Assembly: GCA_003315335.1 (NCBI GenBank)
Contig: QNRL01000008.1
Coordinates: 239,757 to 303,756 of the forward strand
Direction: 5' to 3'
Length of the DNA stretch: 64,000 nt
Source: Pseudocitrobacter faecalis
GTDB taxonomy: Bacteria; Pseudomonadota; Gammaproteobacteria; Enterobacterales; Enterobacteriaceae
Shown: positions 33,721 through 43,854 of the stretch, piece by piece
How positions within the stretch are numbered: the stretch's first letter is position 1
Layout: each line of letters begins with the position of its first letter
Translations under genes and position numbers: made by a program
The notes under the pieces: generated by a model
What the model was told of the DNA's origin: nothing
The model's input: only the letters and a program-made list of their open reading frames with translations
The model's database searches: none

Positions 33721-34683
33721 ATGCGTTATAAAAAAACAGGAATTCTGCTGGTAAACCTCGGTACACCCGATGCGCCGACCGCCGACGCGGTGAAACGCTA
33801 TCTTCGGCAATTCCTCAGCGACCGACGCGTTGTCGACACTTCCCGCCTGTTGTGGTGGCCGCTGTTACGCGGTGTTATTCTGCCTATCCGATCGCCGCGC
33901 GTGGCGAAACTCTATCAATCCGTATGGATGGAAGAGGGCTCGCCGCTGATGGTATACAGCCGCAGACAGCAAAAAGCGCTGGCTGAACGTCTGCCAGAGA
34001 TGCCCGTCGCGCTGGGTATGAGCTATGGCACGCCGTCGCTGGAAAGCGCCGTTAATGACTTGCTGGCGCAGGATGTTGACCATATCGTGGTACTGCCGCT
34101 GTATCCACAATACTCCTGCTCGACGGTTGCCGCCGTGTGGGATGAACTGGCGCGCATTCTGGGGAAAACCCGCGCTATTCCGGGCGTTACGTTTATTCGC
34201 GATTATGCGACCGATCACGACTACATTAAGGCGCTGGCGGGAACGGTGAAGGCCTCTTTCGCACGCCACGGTGAGCCGGATTTGCTGCTGCTCTCTTATC
34301 ACGGTATTCCGCAGCGTTACGCCAACGAAGGCGATGATTACCCGCAACGTTGTCGCGACACCACGCGCGCGCTGGTTTCCGCGCTGGAAATCGACCCGGA
34401 TAAAGTGATGATGACCTTCCAGTCGCGCTTTGGCCGTGAACCGTGGTTGACACCGTATACCGATGAAACGCTGAAGATGCTGGGTGAGAAGGGCGTGAAA
34501 CACATTCAGGTGATGTGCCCGGGCTTCTCCGCCGATTGCCTGGAGACGCTGGAAGAGATTGCGGTGCAAAACCGTGAAGTGTTCCAGGAAGCGGGCGGTG
34601 TGAAATATGAATATATTCCGGCGCTGAACGACTCACCGGAACATATTGATATGATGCAGGCACTGGTCACGCCGCACTGCTAA
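33721..34683 (+). CDS. hemH: Ferrochelatase HemH
   Basis: Inserts Fe(II) into protoporphyrin IX to make heme, 320 residues. The catalytic His is in [12 protein letters not shown], and the acidic partner lies in [15 protein letters not shown]. Family N-terminus [14 protein letters not shown]. Shares its last four bases (CTAA) with the convergent aes gene. Confidence 0.97.
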   Translation: MRYKKTGILLVNLGTPDAPTADAVKRYLRQFLSDRRVVDTSRLLWWPLLRGVILPIRSPRVAKLYQSVWMEEGSPLMVYSRRQQKALAERLPEMPVALGMSYGTPSLESAVNDLLAQDVDHIVVLPLYPQYSCSTVAAVWDELARILGKTRAIPGVTFIRDYATDHDYIKALAGTVKASFARHGEPDLLLLSYHGIPQRYANEGDDYPQRCRDTTRALVSALEIDPDKVMMTFQSRFGREPWLTPYTDETLKMLGEKGVKHIQVMCPGFSADCLETLEEIAVQNREVFQEAGGVKYEYIPALNDSPEHIDMMQALVTPHC

Positions 34684-35648
34684 CGTGAATGCAGCTGTTC
34701 GATAAAGAAAGCCGCGCCGTCCCGCAGCGCCTGGTCGGCGGTTTTCATCATCCGTGAATAGTGTAAGAACGCATGCAGTACGCCGGGATACATCACGTAA
34801 CGGCTGGCCTGCTGGTGCGCCTGAAGCGTTTGGTGCAGCAGTCGGCTGTCGTCGATCAGTGGATCATATTCCGCACCGGCGATAAAACAGGGCGGTACGT
34901 CACGGGTGAGATCGTTATTGAACAGGCAGTACCACGGCGATTCTCTGTCCCGCGCATCCCGCAGATAAGCGTTTTCATAGCTCGCCAGATCCTCGTGCGT
35001 TAACCCATCCCAGCTTCCGCCCATTAGCCGGCGGCTTACTGAATCCTGCAAACCATACAGCCCGTACCACAACAACGTGGCAACGACCTTACCATAATCA
35101 ATGTGGTGATCGCGCAGCCACAGGGCGCTGGCGAGCGCCAGCATTGCACCTGCAGAGTCGCCCGCAAAGCCGATGTTCTCCATGTTGATGTGATATGCCG
35201 TGTTGCGGCGCTGGAAAAACTGGCAGACAGCGACCGTCTCTTCAATAGCCTGTGGGAAGCGGGCTTGCGGCGATAAAGTGTAGTCGATACCGATCACCGT
35301 ACAGCCAGTATATTTTGCCAGCAGACGCATGATGCGGTCGTGCGTGTCGAGATTGCCGAGCATAAACCCGCCGCCGTGCAGATAAAAGAGTGTCGCCGGA
35401 CTTTCTGGCTGCGGTGAGTAAATCCGCGTAGCCACGGTGCCGAACGGCGTGGGCACCACGCACTCAACGGTGGCCATCTCGGGCGCACCCTCGTTCCAGA
35501 ATTGTCGTTCGCGCGTGTAGTAATCGCGCTGAACTTCCAGTGTTGCATCGGCGGGCCAGGGCGGCAAGTCGGGCCGCTCAAATTGCATGACCTGCTGCAT
35601 TTCTGCCGAGATTTTCTCCAGTACGGGGATCTTATTTTCCGCTTTCAT
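34680..35648 (-). CDS. aes: Acetyl esterase Aes
   Basis: Cytoplasmic hormone-sensitive-lipase-family esterase for short acyl esters; in E. coli it also inhibits the regulator MalT. The 322 residues carry the oxyanion motif HGGG ([12 protein letters not shown]), the nucleophile elbow GDSAG, the Asp in AEYDPLIDD and the His in [10 protein letters not shown], so the triad is complete. ATG at 35648 gives the family N-terminus; a GTG one codon upstream is possible. Convergent with hemH. Confidence 0.95.
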   Translation of the reverse strand: MKAENKIPVLEKISAEMQQVMQFERPDLPPWPADATLEVQRDYYTRERQFWNEGAPEMATVECVVPTPFGTVATRIYSPQPESPATLFYLHGGGFMLGNLDTHDRIMRLLAKYTGCTVIGIDYTLSPQARFPQAIEETVAVCQFFQRRNTAYHINMENIGFAGDSAGAMLALASALWLRDHHIDYGKVVATLLWYGLYGLQDSVSRRLMGGSWDGLTHEDLASYENAYLRDARDRESPWYCLFNNDLTRDVPPCFIAGAEYDPLIDDSRLLHQTLQAHQQASRYVMYPGVLHAFLHYSRMMKTADQALRDGAAFFIEQLHSR

Positions 35649-35809
35649 CACGCGCTCCTTATCATCCTTGCGCTATTGTAGAGTTCCCGGCACGAGAAAC
35701 TGCGATCCCGCTGACCGATATTGAACGCTGACCTGCACGACGTTCGTCGCATGCGGCTGGTGGAATGTGCTACCATTTCTCGCTCGGCTATCCACCAGTA
35801 AACAGAATC

Positions 35810-37114
35810 ATGAAATTTCCCGGTAAACGTAAATCAAAACACTATTTTCCCGTTAACGCCCGCGATCCGCTGTTAAAACAAATTCAGCCGGAAAGCGAAA
35901 ATGGCGTCTCCTGGGTGGTTGGCATCGACCAAACCCTGGTGGATATCGAAGCTAAAGTCGATGACGCGTTTATCCAACGCTACGGCCTGAGCGCCGGGCA
36001 TTCGCTGGTAATTGAAGATGATGTCGCGGAAGCGCTGTATCAGGAACTGGTGCAGAATAACCTCATCACCCATCAGTTTGCCGGGGGAACCATCGGCAAC
36101 ACGATGCACAACTATTCGGTGCTGGCAGACGACCGCTCTGTGCTGCTGGGGGTGATGTGCCGTAATGTAGAAATTGGCGGCTACGCGTACCGCTATCTTT
36201 GCAATACCTCCAGCCGTACCGATCTCAACTATTTGCAGGGCGTTGATGGCCCCATTGGTCGCTGCTTCACGCTGATCAGCGAATCCGGCGAACGCACCTT
36301 CGCGATTAGCCCAGGCCACATGAACCAACTGCGCCCGGAAAGTATTCCGGAAGCCGTGATCGCGGGCGCGTCTGCGCTGGTGCTGACCTCTTACCTGGTG
36401 CGCTGCAAGCCCGGTGAGCCGATGAAAGACGCCACCATGCAGGCGATTGCCTACGCGAAGAAATATAACGTTCCGGTAGTCCTGACGCTCGGCACCAAGT
36501 ATGTGATTGCCGATAACCCGCAGTGGTGGCAGGAATTTCTCAAAGAGCATGTCTCGATTCTGGCAATGAATGAAGAAGAGGGCCTGGCGCTCACCGGGCT
36601 GGACGACCCGCTGCTGGCCTCCGATAAAGCGCTGGACTGGGTGGATCTGGTATTGTGCACCGCCGGGCCGATAGGGCTGTATATGGCGGGCTTTACCGAG
36701 AACGAGGCAAAACGGAAAACTCAGCATCCGCTGCTGCCGGGAGCCATTGCCGAATTTAACCAGTATGAATTCAGCCGTGCAGTGCGTTATAAAGATTGCC
36801 AGGAGCCGCTGCGCGTTTACTCGCACATCGCGCCCTATATGGGAGGCCCGGAGAAAATTATGAATACCAACGGGGCAGGCGACGGCGCGCTGGCGGCACT
36901 GCTGCACGATATCACCGCCAATAACTACCATCGTACTAACGTGCCGAATTCCAGTAAACATCAGCATCACTGGCTTACCTATTCGTCGCTGGCACAGGTG
37001 TGTAAATATGCCAACCGGGTGAGTTATCAGGTACTGAACCAGCATTCCCCGCGCCTGACGCGCGGCCTGCCGGAAAGGGAAGATAGCCTCGAAGAGGCGT
37101 ACTGGGAGCGGTAA
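35810..37114 (+). CDS. gsk: Inosine/guanosine kinase Gsk
   Basis: PfkB-family kinase of 434 residues that phosphorylates inosine and guanosine in purine salvage. Motifs: GGTIGNTMHNYSVLADDRSVLLGVM, SYLVRCKPGEPM, and the catalytic TNGAGDGALAALL with the base Asp. The ATG at 35810 gives MKFPGKRKSKHYFPV as in E. coli; an in-frame upstream start at 35765 was rejected. Confidence 0.96.
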   Translation: MKFPGKRKSKHYFPVNARDPLLKQIQPESENGVSWVVGIDQTLVDIEAKVDDAFIQRYGLSAGHSLVIEDDVAEALYQELVQNNLITHQFAGGTIGNTMHNYSVLADDRSVLLGVMCRNVEIGGYAYRYLCNTSSRTDLNYLQGVDGPIGRCFTLISESGERTFAISPGHMNQLRPESIPEAVIAGASALVLTSYLVRCKPGEPMKDATMQAIAYAKKYNVPVVLTLGTKYVIADNPQWWQEFLKEHVSILAMNEEEGLALTGLDDPLLASDKALDWVDLVLCTAGPIGLYMAGFTENEAKRKTQHPLLPGAIAEFNQYEFSRAVRYKDCQEPLRVYSHIAPYMGGPEKIMNTNGAGDGALAALLHDITANNYHRTNVPNSSKHQHHWLTYSSLAQVCKYANRVSYQVLNQHSPRLTRGLPEREDSLEEAYWER

Positions 37115-37124
37115 TCACGAATTT

Positions 37125-37150
37125 GCCCGATAACATTGCGTTTATCGGGC
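37125..37150 (+). terminator. Hairpin after gsk
   Basis: Stem GCCCGATAA/TTATCGGGC with an eight-base loop directly after gsk. The T run is weak, and a REP unit follows at 37155. Confidence 0.5.
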
Positions 37151-37154
37151 AGGT

Positions 37155-37188
37155 TGTAGGCCGGATAAGGCGAATCCGCCATCCGGCA
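37155..37188. repeat. Single REP unit
   Basis: GTAGGCCGGATAAGGCG...CATCCGGCAC, one REP palindrome between convergent gsk and ybaL. Confidence 0.8.
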
Positions 37189-37196
37189 CACAATGT

Positions 37197-38873
37197 TTAG
37201 CCTGTCACCGCCTCTTCAAGCGGCGGTTTTTCTAACAAGCCCAGCATGGTTTTCGCAATCTCACGCTCGCCCATTACCACCTGATTGGCACCGCGTTCGC
37301 TGATATACGCCACTTCATCGTCATAATGCGCGCGGGCGATAATCTCAATGCCCGGGCATTTCTCGCGGGCGGTGGCGACAATCTCTCCGGCCTCGTAACC
37401 ATTCGGAATGGTCAGCAGCAGCCAGCGCGCGCAATCCAGATGCGCCAGGTTCATTATTTCCTCATTTGCGGCGTTACCCAGCACCGCACGAATACCGCGC
37501 TCGCGAAGCTCATCGACGCGCGTGCGGGACGTTTCAATCACCACCAGCGGAATACCCTGCGCCATCAGCTTCTCGCCGAGCAGGCTACCGACACGACCGT
37601 AGCCAACCAATAGTGCATGATTACAGATATCCACCGGGATCTGTTTCTCATCCTCAATCGCTTCTTCAAGCGTTTGCTCTTCCAGCGTCTCGGTTTTCTC
37701 GAGATATTTTTCCAGCAGAGTAAACAGAATCGGGTTGAGCATAATCGACAGAATGGCTCCTGCCAGCACCAGGTTCTGCCCGGCCTGCGGGAGGAGATCC
37801 AGCGCCATGCCGAGCCCCGCCAGAATAAAGGCAAATTCGCCAATCTGCGCCAGGCTGGTGGCGATGGTCAGCGCGGTACGCTGTGAGTGACCAAACATAC
37901 GCACAAGGAAGAATGCCGCTAACGACTTACCAAAGACGATAATAGCCAGCGTGCCGAGCACGGCCAGCGGCTGCTCAATCAGAATCATCGGGTCAAACAG
38001 CATGCCGACGGAAACGAAGAACAGTACGGCGAACGCGTCGCGCAACGGCAGCGTATCGTGCGCCGCACGGTGGCTCAGTTCAGACTCGTTCAGCACCATT
38101 CCGGCGAAGAACGCACCGAGTGCGAAGGAAACATCAAACAGCTCAACCGCACCGAAGGCGATGCCCAGCGCCAGCGCCAGTACAGAAAGAGTAAAGAGCT
38201 CACGCGAACCGGTGGCGGCGCTACGTGAGAGGATCCACGGCACAAGACGGCGACCTACCAGCATCATGATGGCGATGAAGGCGATAACCTTACCGATAGT
38301 CATCGACATATCGAGCGCCAGTGAAGCCAGCCCGACGTCGCCTTTTTCCATCATGCCCGCAACGGCTGGCAGCAGAACCAGCGTTAACACCATCACCAGA
38401 TCTTCAACAATCAGCCAGCCGATGGCAATCTGCCCCCGCTGGCTATCAATCAGTTGGCGTTCTTCCAGCGCGCGCAGCAGCACCACGGTACTGGCGGTGG
38501 AAAGGCAGAGGCCGAACACGATACCGGTCATTAACGACCAGCCGAGCAATGACGAAAGTGCCATACCCAGCAGCGTCGCCACCGCTATCTGCAGAATTGC
38601 ACCGGGAATGGCGATGGCCTTTACCGCCATCAAGTCTTTTAGTGAGAAGTGCAGACCGACGCCAAACATCAGCAGAATCACGCCCAGTTCCGCCAGTTCA
38701 GGTGCCAGTTGCGTATCGGCGACAAAACCCGGCGTGAATGGCCCGGCCAGGACGCCTGCTAATAAATAACCGACTAAAGGAGATATGCGTAATCTGTTGG
38801 CAATCATGCCAAGGAAAAATGCGAGAACAAGACCACCAACAATGGTGGTGATAAGCGGTGTGGCGTGATGCAT
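37197..38873 (-). CDS. ybaL: YbaL, CPA2-family cation/proton antiporter
   Basis: Inner-membrane protein of 558 residues (as in E. coli), related to KefB/KefC. About twelve membrane helices fill residues 5-390 (SPLVGYLLAGVLAGPFTPG, LSTASTVVLLRALEER, FFVSVGMLFDP). A cytoplasmic RCK domain with the nucleotide-binding GYGRVGSLLGEKL starts near 420. A GGAGACGG ribosome site supports ATG 38873. The transported ion is not certain. Confidence 0.93.
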   Translation of the reverse strand: MHHATPLITTIVGGLVLAFFLGMIANRLRISPLVGYLLAGVLAGPFTPGFVADTQLAPELAELGVILLMFGVGLHFSLKDLMAVKAIAIPGAILQIAVATLLGMALSSLLGWSLMTGIVFGLCLSTASTVVLLRALEERQLIDSQRGQIAIGWLIVEDLVMVLTLVLLPAVAGMMEKGDVGLASLALDMSMTIGKVIAFIAIMMLVGRRLVPWILSRSAATGSRELFTLSVLALALGIAFGAVELFDVSFALGAFFAGMVLNESELSHRAAHDTLPLRDAFAVLFFVSVGMLFDPMILIEQPLAVLGTLAIIVFGKSLAAFFLVRMFGHSQRTALTIATSLAQIGEFAFILAGLGMALDLLPQAGQNLVLAGAILSIMLNPILFTLLEKYLEKTETLEEQTLEEAIEDEKQIPVDICNHALLVGYGRVGSLLGEKLMAQGIPLVVIETSRTRVDELRERGIRAVLGNAANEEIMNLAHLDCARWLLLTIPNGYEAGEIVATAREKCPGIEIIARAHYDDEVAYISERGANQVVMGEREIAKTMLGLLEKPPLEEAVTG

Positions 38874-39095
38874 TCCGTCTCCTTTCGTGGTGGTGCGTTG
38901 TTCCATTTTTGGCTCAGATGCGTGACATCATCCGGAAAACCAAAAAACCTTGTAATAGTTTATGACAAAATGGGGCATCATGTTTATGAATAAATGTTGA
39001 ATTTTAATAAAAAAAGGAATTTATGATCGGAACACCCCCAAAAGTGGGATTGGCTGAGGAATAGTAAGGGAAATGCCGCAGTTGCTGGGGTAGTG

Positions 39096-39122
39096 CGCAG
39101 CCAAAGTTTGACTTTGGCTGCG
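39096..39122 (-). terminator. Hairpin after fsr
   Basis: Perfect 12-base stem CGCAGCCAAAGT/ACTTTGGCTGCG with a three-base loop, 6 bases past the fsr stop, without a T run. Confidence 0.5.
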
Positions 39123-39128
39123 TGAAAC

Positions 39129-40349
39129 TTACTGTTTTTGTCGGTTATCAGGCAGGAATATGGTCAACATTCCCAGAAGTGGCAGGAAAGCACAGATTTT
39201 ATAGACCAGTTCGATGCTGGTGTGGTCAGCAACCAGCCCCAGTACCGCAGCCCCTAAGCCGCCCATGCCGAAGGCAAAACCGAAGAATAAACCGGAAACC
39301 ATGCCAATTCGGCCAGGTAAGAGCTCCTGGGCGTATACCAGGATCGCCGAAAATGCGGATGCGAGGATAAATCCAATGATCACCGTTAAAATACCGGTCC
39401 ATTCCAGCGATGCGTAGGGTAAAACAAGCGTAAACGGTGCAACGCCGAGGATAGAGCCCCAAATAACATATTTACGGCCAATTTTATCACCCACAGGCCC
39501 GCCAATCACGGTTCCCGCCGCAACTGCAAACAGGAAGGCAAAGAGGTGTATCTGCGCATTTTGGATGGATAAGCCAAACTTATGCATCAAATAAAAGGTG
39601 TAATAGCTGCTGATACTCGCCATGTAGAAGTATTTTGAAAAAATAAGCATCAGAAGGACGCAAACGGCCAGAATCACCTTGTTGCGCGGCAGCGGATTAA
39701 TAATCGCGGCTTTAGGTTTACCTTTATTTATGCGGTGCTGTGCGGCGTACCAGCGGCTGATTTGCGCCAGCACGACAATGGCCAGCAGCGCCGCCAGTAC
39801 GAACCAGGCGACGTTGCCTTTACCGTACGGGGCGATGATCACGGCAGCCAGTAGTGGCCCTAATGAACTGCCAAAGTTACCGCCGACCTGGAAGATCGAC
39901 TGCGCCAGACCATGACGACCCCCAGACGCCATGCGCGCCACGCGCGAGGATTCCGGGTGGAAAACAGATGACCCGGTACCGACCAGCGCGGCGGCCAGCA
40001 GAACGGTATAGAAACTGCCCGCCAGTGCCAGCAGAATCAGGCCGCTCAGGGTAAAGCACATGCCAACCGGCAGCGACCACGGCATCGGGCGCTTATCGGT
40101 CACGTAGCCGACCACCGGTTGAAGCAGCGAGGAGGCAAGCTGGAAGGTGAGGGTAATCATCCCGATCTGCACGAAACTGAGCGAGAATTCAGCTTGTAGC
40201 AGCGGGTAGATAGCCAAAATTAACGACTGAATCATGTCGTTAAGCAGGTGTGAGAGGCTGATGGCCCCGAGAATTTTAAACGACGTGCGTGCCTGTTGCT
40301 GGGGCGCAGAGGAGCCGGACAGCCCAGGACTGGTTTCACTGATTGCCAT
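39129..40349 (-). CDS. fsr: Fosmidomycin resistance MFS efflux protein Fsr
   Basis: Twelve-helix major facilitator of 406 residues, the same length as E. coli Fsr, which exports fosmidomycin. Motifs: SHLLNDMIQSLILAIYPLLQ, VGTGSSVFHPESSRVARMASGGRHG, GGPVGDKIGRKYVIWGS. The ATG at 40349 was preferred to a GTG three codons upstream. Divergent from ushA, with a 174-base shared upstream region that I cannot resolve into boxes. Confidence 0.95.
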   Translation of the reverse strand: MAISETSPGLSGSSAPQQQARTSFKILGAISLSHLLNDMIQSLILAIYPLLQAEFSLSFVQIGMITLTFQLASSLLQPVVGYVTDKRPMPWSLPVGMCFTLSGLILLALAGSFYTVLLAAALVGTGSSVFHPESSRVARMASGGRHGLAQSIFQVGGNFGSSLGPLLAAVIIAPYGKGNVAWFVLAALLAIVVLAQISRWYAAQHRINKGKPKAAIINPLPRNKVILAVCVLLMLIFSKYFYMASISSYYTFYLMHKFGLSIQNAQIHLFAFLFAVAAGTVIGGPVGDKIGRKYVIWGSILGVAPFTLVLPYASLEWTGILTVIIGFILASAFSAILVYAQELLPGRIGMVSGLFFGFAFGMGGLGAAVLGLVADHTSIELVYKICAFLPLLGMLTIFLPDNRQKQ

Positions 40350-40523
40350 AGATTCCACTTATATTTGATGGTGCGATGTTGGAGATAATCGATGTTGTAA
40401 TAGTTATCAGCCTAAGATACCTGTCTGTGATGTATGAAGGAAGCATCAATTCTGAAAACGTTTTAGACTATTCTTTCAGAGCGTTGTAATTTCGGCACTT
40501 GTCATTCAATCAGGGAGCGGATC

Positions 40524-42176
40524 ATGAAATTTGTTCGACGGGGCATAGCGCTGGCGATGCTGGCGGCGCTGTCTTTGGCAAGCACGGGCGTTCAGGCCTG
40601 GGAAAAAGATAAAACCTATAAAATCACAATATTACATACCAACGATCACCATGGTCACTTCTGGCGTAGCGAGTACGGTGAATACGGTTTAGCGGCGCAA
40701 AAAACGCTGGTGGACGGTATTCGTAAAGAATTGGCCGCAGAAGGCGGTAGCGTGCTGCTGCTCTCAGGCGGCGATATCAATACGGGCGTTCCTGAGTCTG
40801 ACCTACAGGACGCCGAGCCCGATTTTCGTGGCATGAATCTGGTCGGTTACGATGCGATGGCCGTCGGCAATCACGAATTCGATAACCCGCTGAGCGTGCT
40901 GCGCCAGCAGGAGAAATGGGCAAAATTCCCGTTCCTGTCGGCCAATATTTATCAGAAAAGTACCGGCGAGCGCCTGTTTAAACCGTGGGCGATCTTCAAG
41001 CGTCAGGATCTCAAAATCGCCGTGCTTGGCCTGACGACCGATGACACCGCGCGCATCGGCAACCCGGAAAACTTTACTGATATTGAGTTTCGTAAGCCTG
41101 CCGAAGAAGCGAAGCTGGTTATTCAGGAACTTCAGATGAATGAAAAACCTGATTTTATCATCGCCGCTACGCACATGGGTCACTATGACAACGGTAACCA
41201 CGGTTCTAACGCACCGGGCGATGTCGAAATGGCGCGTAGCCTGCCTGCCGGGGCGCTGGCGATGATTGTGGGTGGTCACTCACAAGATCCGGTTTGCATG
41301 GCGTCGGAGAATAAAAAGCAGGTCGATTATGTGCCAGGCACGCCGTGCGCGCCGGATAAACAGAACGGCATCTGGATTGTGCAGGCCCATGAGTGGGGTA
41401 AATACGTTGGGCGCGCCGATTTTGAGTTCCGCAACGGCGAACTCAAGCTGGTGCATTATCAACTGATCCCGGTGAACCTGAAGAAGAAAGTGACTTACGA
41501 TAACGGGCAAAGTGAGCGCGTACTTTACACGCCGCAAATCCCGGAAAGCGCGCAGATGCTCTCGTTGCTGAGCCCGTTCCAGAATAAAGGCAAAGCGCAG
41601 CTCGGCGTAAAAATTGGTTCGGTGAATGGTCATCTGGAAGGCGACCGCAGCAAAGTCCGTTTTGTGCAGACCAACCTTGCGCGGGTGATTCTTGCGGCGC
41701 AAATGGCGCGAACCGGCGCTGATTTCGCGGTGATGAGCGGCGGTGGGATTCGTGATTCTATCGAAGCGGGTGATATCACCTATAAAAGCGTGCTGAAAGT
41801 TCAACCGTTTGGCAACGTGGTTGTCTATGCTGACATGACGGGTAAAGAGGTGACTGATTACCTTACCGCCGTGGCACAGAAAAAGCCTGACTCCGGTGCC
41901 TACCCGCAGTTTGCCAACGTCAGTTTTATCGCGAAAGGCGGTAAGCTGACGGATCTGAAAATCAAAGGGGAGCCTGTCGACCCGGCAAAAAATTACCGTA
42001 TGGCGACGCTTAATTTTAATGCCAGTGGCGGTGATGGGTATCCGCAGATTGATCAATTACCGGGCTATGTGAACACCGGGTTTATTGATGCGGAAGTGCT
42101 GAAGCAGTTTATCGAACAGAACTCGCCGATAGATGTGAACGCTTACGAACCGAAAGGGGAAGTGCGCTGGGAATAA
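40524..42176 (+). CDS. ushA: Periplasmic UDP-sugar hydrolase / 5'-nucleotidase UshA
   Basis: Secreted bifunctional enzyme of 550 residues that degrades external UDP-sugars and nucleotides. Signal peptide ends VQA before residue 26. The dimetal centre motifs are ILHTNDHHGHFW, GGDINTG, GNHEFDNP and ATHMGHY with VGGHSQDPVC. The C-terminal substrate domain carries SGGGIRDSIEAGDITY and FNASGGDGYPQI. A GGGAGCGG ribosome site precedes the start. Confidence 0.97.
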   Translation: MKFVRRGIALAMLAALSLASTGVQAWEKDKTYKITILHTNDHHGHFWRSEYGEYGLAAQKTLVDGIRKELAAEGGSVLLLSGGDINTGVPESDLQDAEPDFRGMNLVGYDAMAVGNHEFDNPLSVLRQQEKWAKFPFLSANIYQKSTGERLFKPWAIFKRQDLKIAVLGLTTDDTARIGNPENFTDIEFRKPAEEAKLVIQELQMNEKPDFIIAATHMGHYDNGNHGSNAPGDVEMARSLPAGALAMIVGGHSQDPVCMASENKKQVDYVPGTPCAPDKQNGIWIVQAHEWGKYVGRADFEFRNGELKLVHYQLIPVNLKKKVTYDNGQSERVLYTPQIPESAQMLSLLSPFQNKGKAQLGVKIGSVNGHLEGDRSKVRFVQTNLARVILAAQMARTGADFAVMSGGGIRDSIEAGDITYKSVLKVQPFGNVVVYADMTGKEVTDYLTAVAQKKPDSGAYPQFANVSFIAKGGKLTDLKIKGEPVDPAKNYRMATLNFNASGGDGYPQIDQLPGYVNTGFIDAEVLKQFIEQNSPIDVNAYEPKGEVRWE

Positions 42177-42183
42177 GGGCTTT

Positions 42184-42276
42184 ACCCCTCACCCGCAGGG
42201 AGAGGGACGGATTGTGCTCAATGTAAACACGAACTCGGTTTTCTCCCTCTCCCTGCGGGAGAGGGCCGGGGTCAGG
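42184..42276. repeat. CCCTCTCCC-type intergenic repeat, copy 2
   Basis: Two palindromic blocks (CCCGCAGGGAGAGGGACGG and CTCCCTCTCCCTGCGGGAGA) around a GATTGTGC module, same family as 32662-32824; lies between convergent ushA and ybaK. Confidence 0.8.
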
Positions 42277-42289
42277 AGGAGACTGGCAC

Positions 42290-42781
<492 letters not shown>

Positions 42782-42890
42782 TTACTACTAAACAGACATC
42801 CTCTAAGCATACGCCTCTGAGCTGGCTAAAAAATAGTATTATCTTGCGCAATAGTAATGGAAGTGATGATGACTTTGAGCGACAATCAAA

Positions 42891-42972
42891 AGATCCGAAG
42901 TGCGAACTTCGGGATAATAATAATGATGAAATTCCTCTTTGACGGGCCAATAGAGATATTGGCCATTTTTTT
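42891..42972 (+). ncRNA. chiX: ChiX small RNA (MicM/SroB)
   Basis: Hfq-binding small RNA that silences the chitoporin gene chiP until chitosugars appear. A 5' hairpin CCGAAGT/AACTTCGG (42895-42912) is followed by GATAATAATAATGATGAAAT, the conserved seed TTCCTCTTTGACGGGCC, and the terminator stem GGCCAATA/TATTGGCC with seven Ts. Position between ybaK and ybaP is as in E. coli. The 5' hairpin differs from E. coli in sequence but not shape. The 5' end is approximate; its last two bases overlap the ybaP stop. Confidence 0.9.
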
Positions 42973-43765
42973 ATTTCAGCATCTGTGGCAGGTTGCCTTC
43001 GCCGTACAGATGCAGCGCCCCAACCGCCACCACATAGCGGCCCGGCGGCAGCGCCAGCAGCATATCGCGCCACGCCTGATTACGCTGCACCATCAACACA
43101 TCATACAGCGACTGGCTAAAGGTATTCGGTAGCGGTGAATTTCTGTCCGTTGGCGGCTGTTCCAGCCACCAGCCAATCATCACCTGCAACAACCGCGCGT
43201 TGGTGTGCCAGTGGGTAAGGGTGTCTTCCAGCAGCGCCAGCCCGTTATCAGGCAACTGGAGTAACAATGCAATCTGACTTGACGCGCCCTCCAGTTCCTG
43301 AATGGGTAGGGAAGCCTGCCGTGCCGCCTGCAAAAGTTGATAATCAATCCCGTAATCCGGGCGCAGGCCCAGCTTTTGCGCCTGCGTTGCCTGCATCACC
43401 ATCGCGATTTGCCACAGTGGCTGGGTATCGAAACGCGCAAGCGGTAAGCCTTGCTCATCGGCCAGTTTTTCAAGCCTGGCAAGCTGCGTCGCCGTCAGGC
43501 GTTCGGCCAGGGGAGCACAAACAGGAAGGTTGTCAAAAGGTGCTTCATTGCCGGAAATATCTGCCTCAACAATCAGCGCATCGGCCTGCTGGAGCTTCTT
43601 GACCAGCTTCGGCGGCAGCGGCGACATATCGCGCGTGCCCATATGAATACTGCCGACAAGATGAAGTTCGCGACCGCCAGGCAGTGAGATATCGATGGCG
43701 GGCCAGCTATAGGGGGCGCCTCGCAACGCGTGCCACAAACGTTTTAGTTTATTTAACAGACTCAT
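42971..43765 (-). CDS. ybaP: YbaP, TraB/GumN-family protein
   Basis: Protein of 264 residues, as in E. coli. TraB/GumN hallmarks are LVGSIHMGTRDMSPLP near residue 38 with one conserved His and GALHLYGEGNLPQMLK at the C-terminus with the other; such proteins may be metal-dependent peptidases. No clear signal peptide is seen at this start. Function in the cell is not established. ChiX runs head-on into its 3' end. Confidence 0.93.
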   Translation of the reverse strand: MSLLNKLKRLWHALRGAPYSWPAIDISLPGGRELHLVGSIHMGTRDMSPLPPKLVKKLQQADALIVEADISGNEAPFDNLPVCAPLAERLTATQLARLEKLADEQGLPLARFDTQPLWQIAMVMQATQAQKLGLRPDYGIDYQLLQAARQASLPIQELEGASSQIALLLQLPDNGLALLEDTLTHWHTNARLLQVMIGWWLEQPPTDRNSPLPNTFSQSLYDVLMVQRNQAWRDMLLALPPGRYVVAVGALHLYGEGNLPQMLK

Positions 43766-43818
43766 CCGCGCTCCCTTTGAGAAAGGTTCATGCTAGCGCG
43801 GCCATCGAAAAGGTGCAA

Positions 43819-43849
43819 ACTCCCTCCTGAAATTGAATCAGGAGGGAGT
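43819..43849 (-). terminator. Terminator of copA
   Basis: Perfect stem ACTCCCTCCTGA/TCAGGAGGGAGT with a short loop, just after the copA stop on the minus strand, followed by TTTG. Confidence 0.7.
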
Positions 43850-43854
43850 GAGGG

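Noticed and set aside
35873..37045. 390-codon open frame antisense to gsk
   Set aside because: Entirely inside gsk on the other strand, no ribosome site, no family resemblance; GC-rich codon use leaves the antisense frame open by chance.
37951..38769. 272-codon Ser/Thr/Ala-rich frame antisense to ybaL
   Set aside because: Composition is that of a reverse frame over hydrophobic codons; no start signal.
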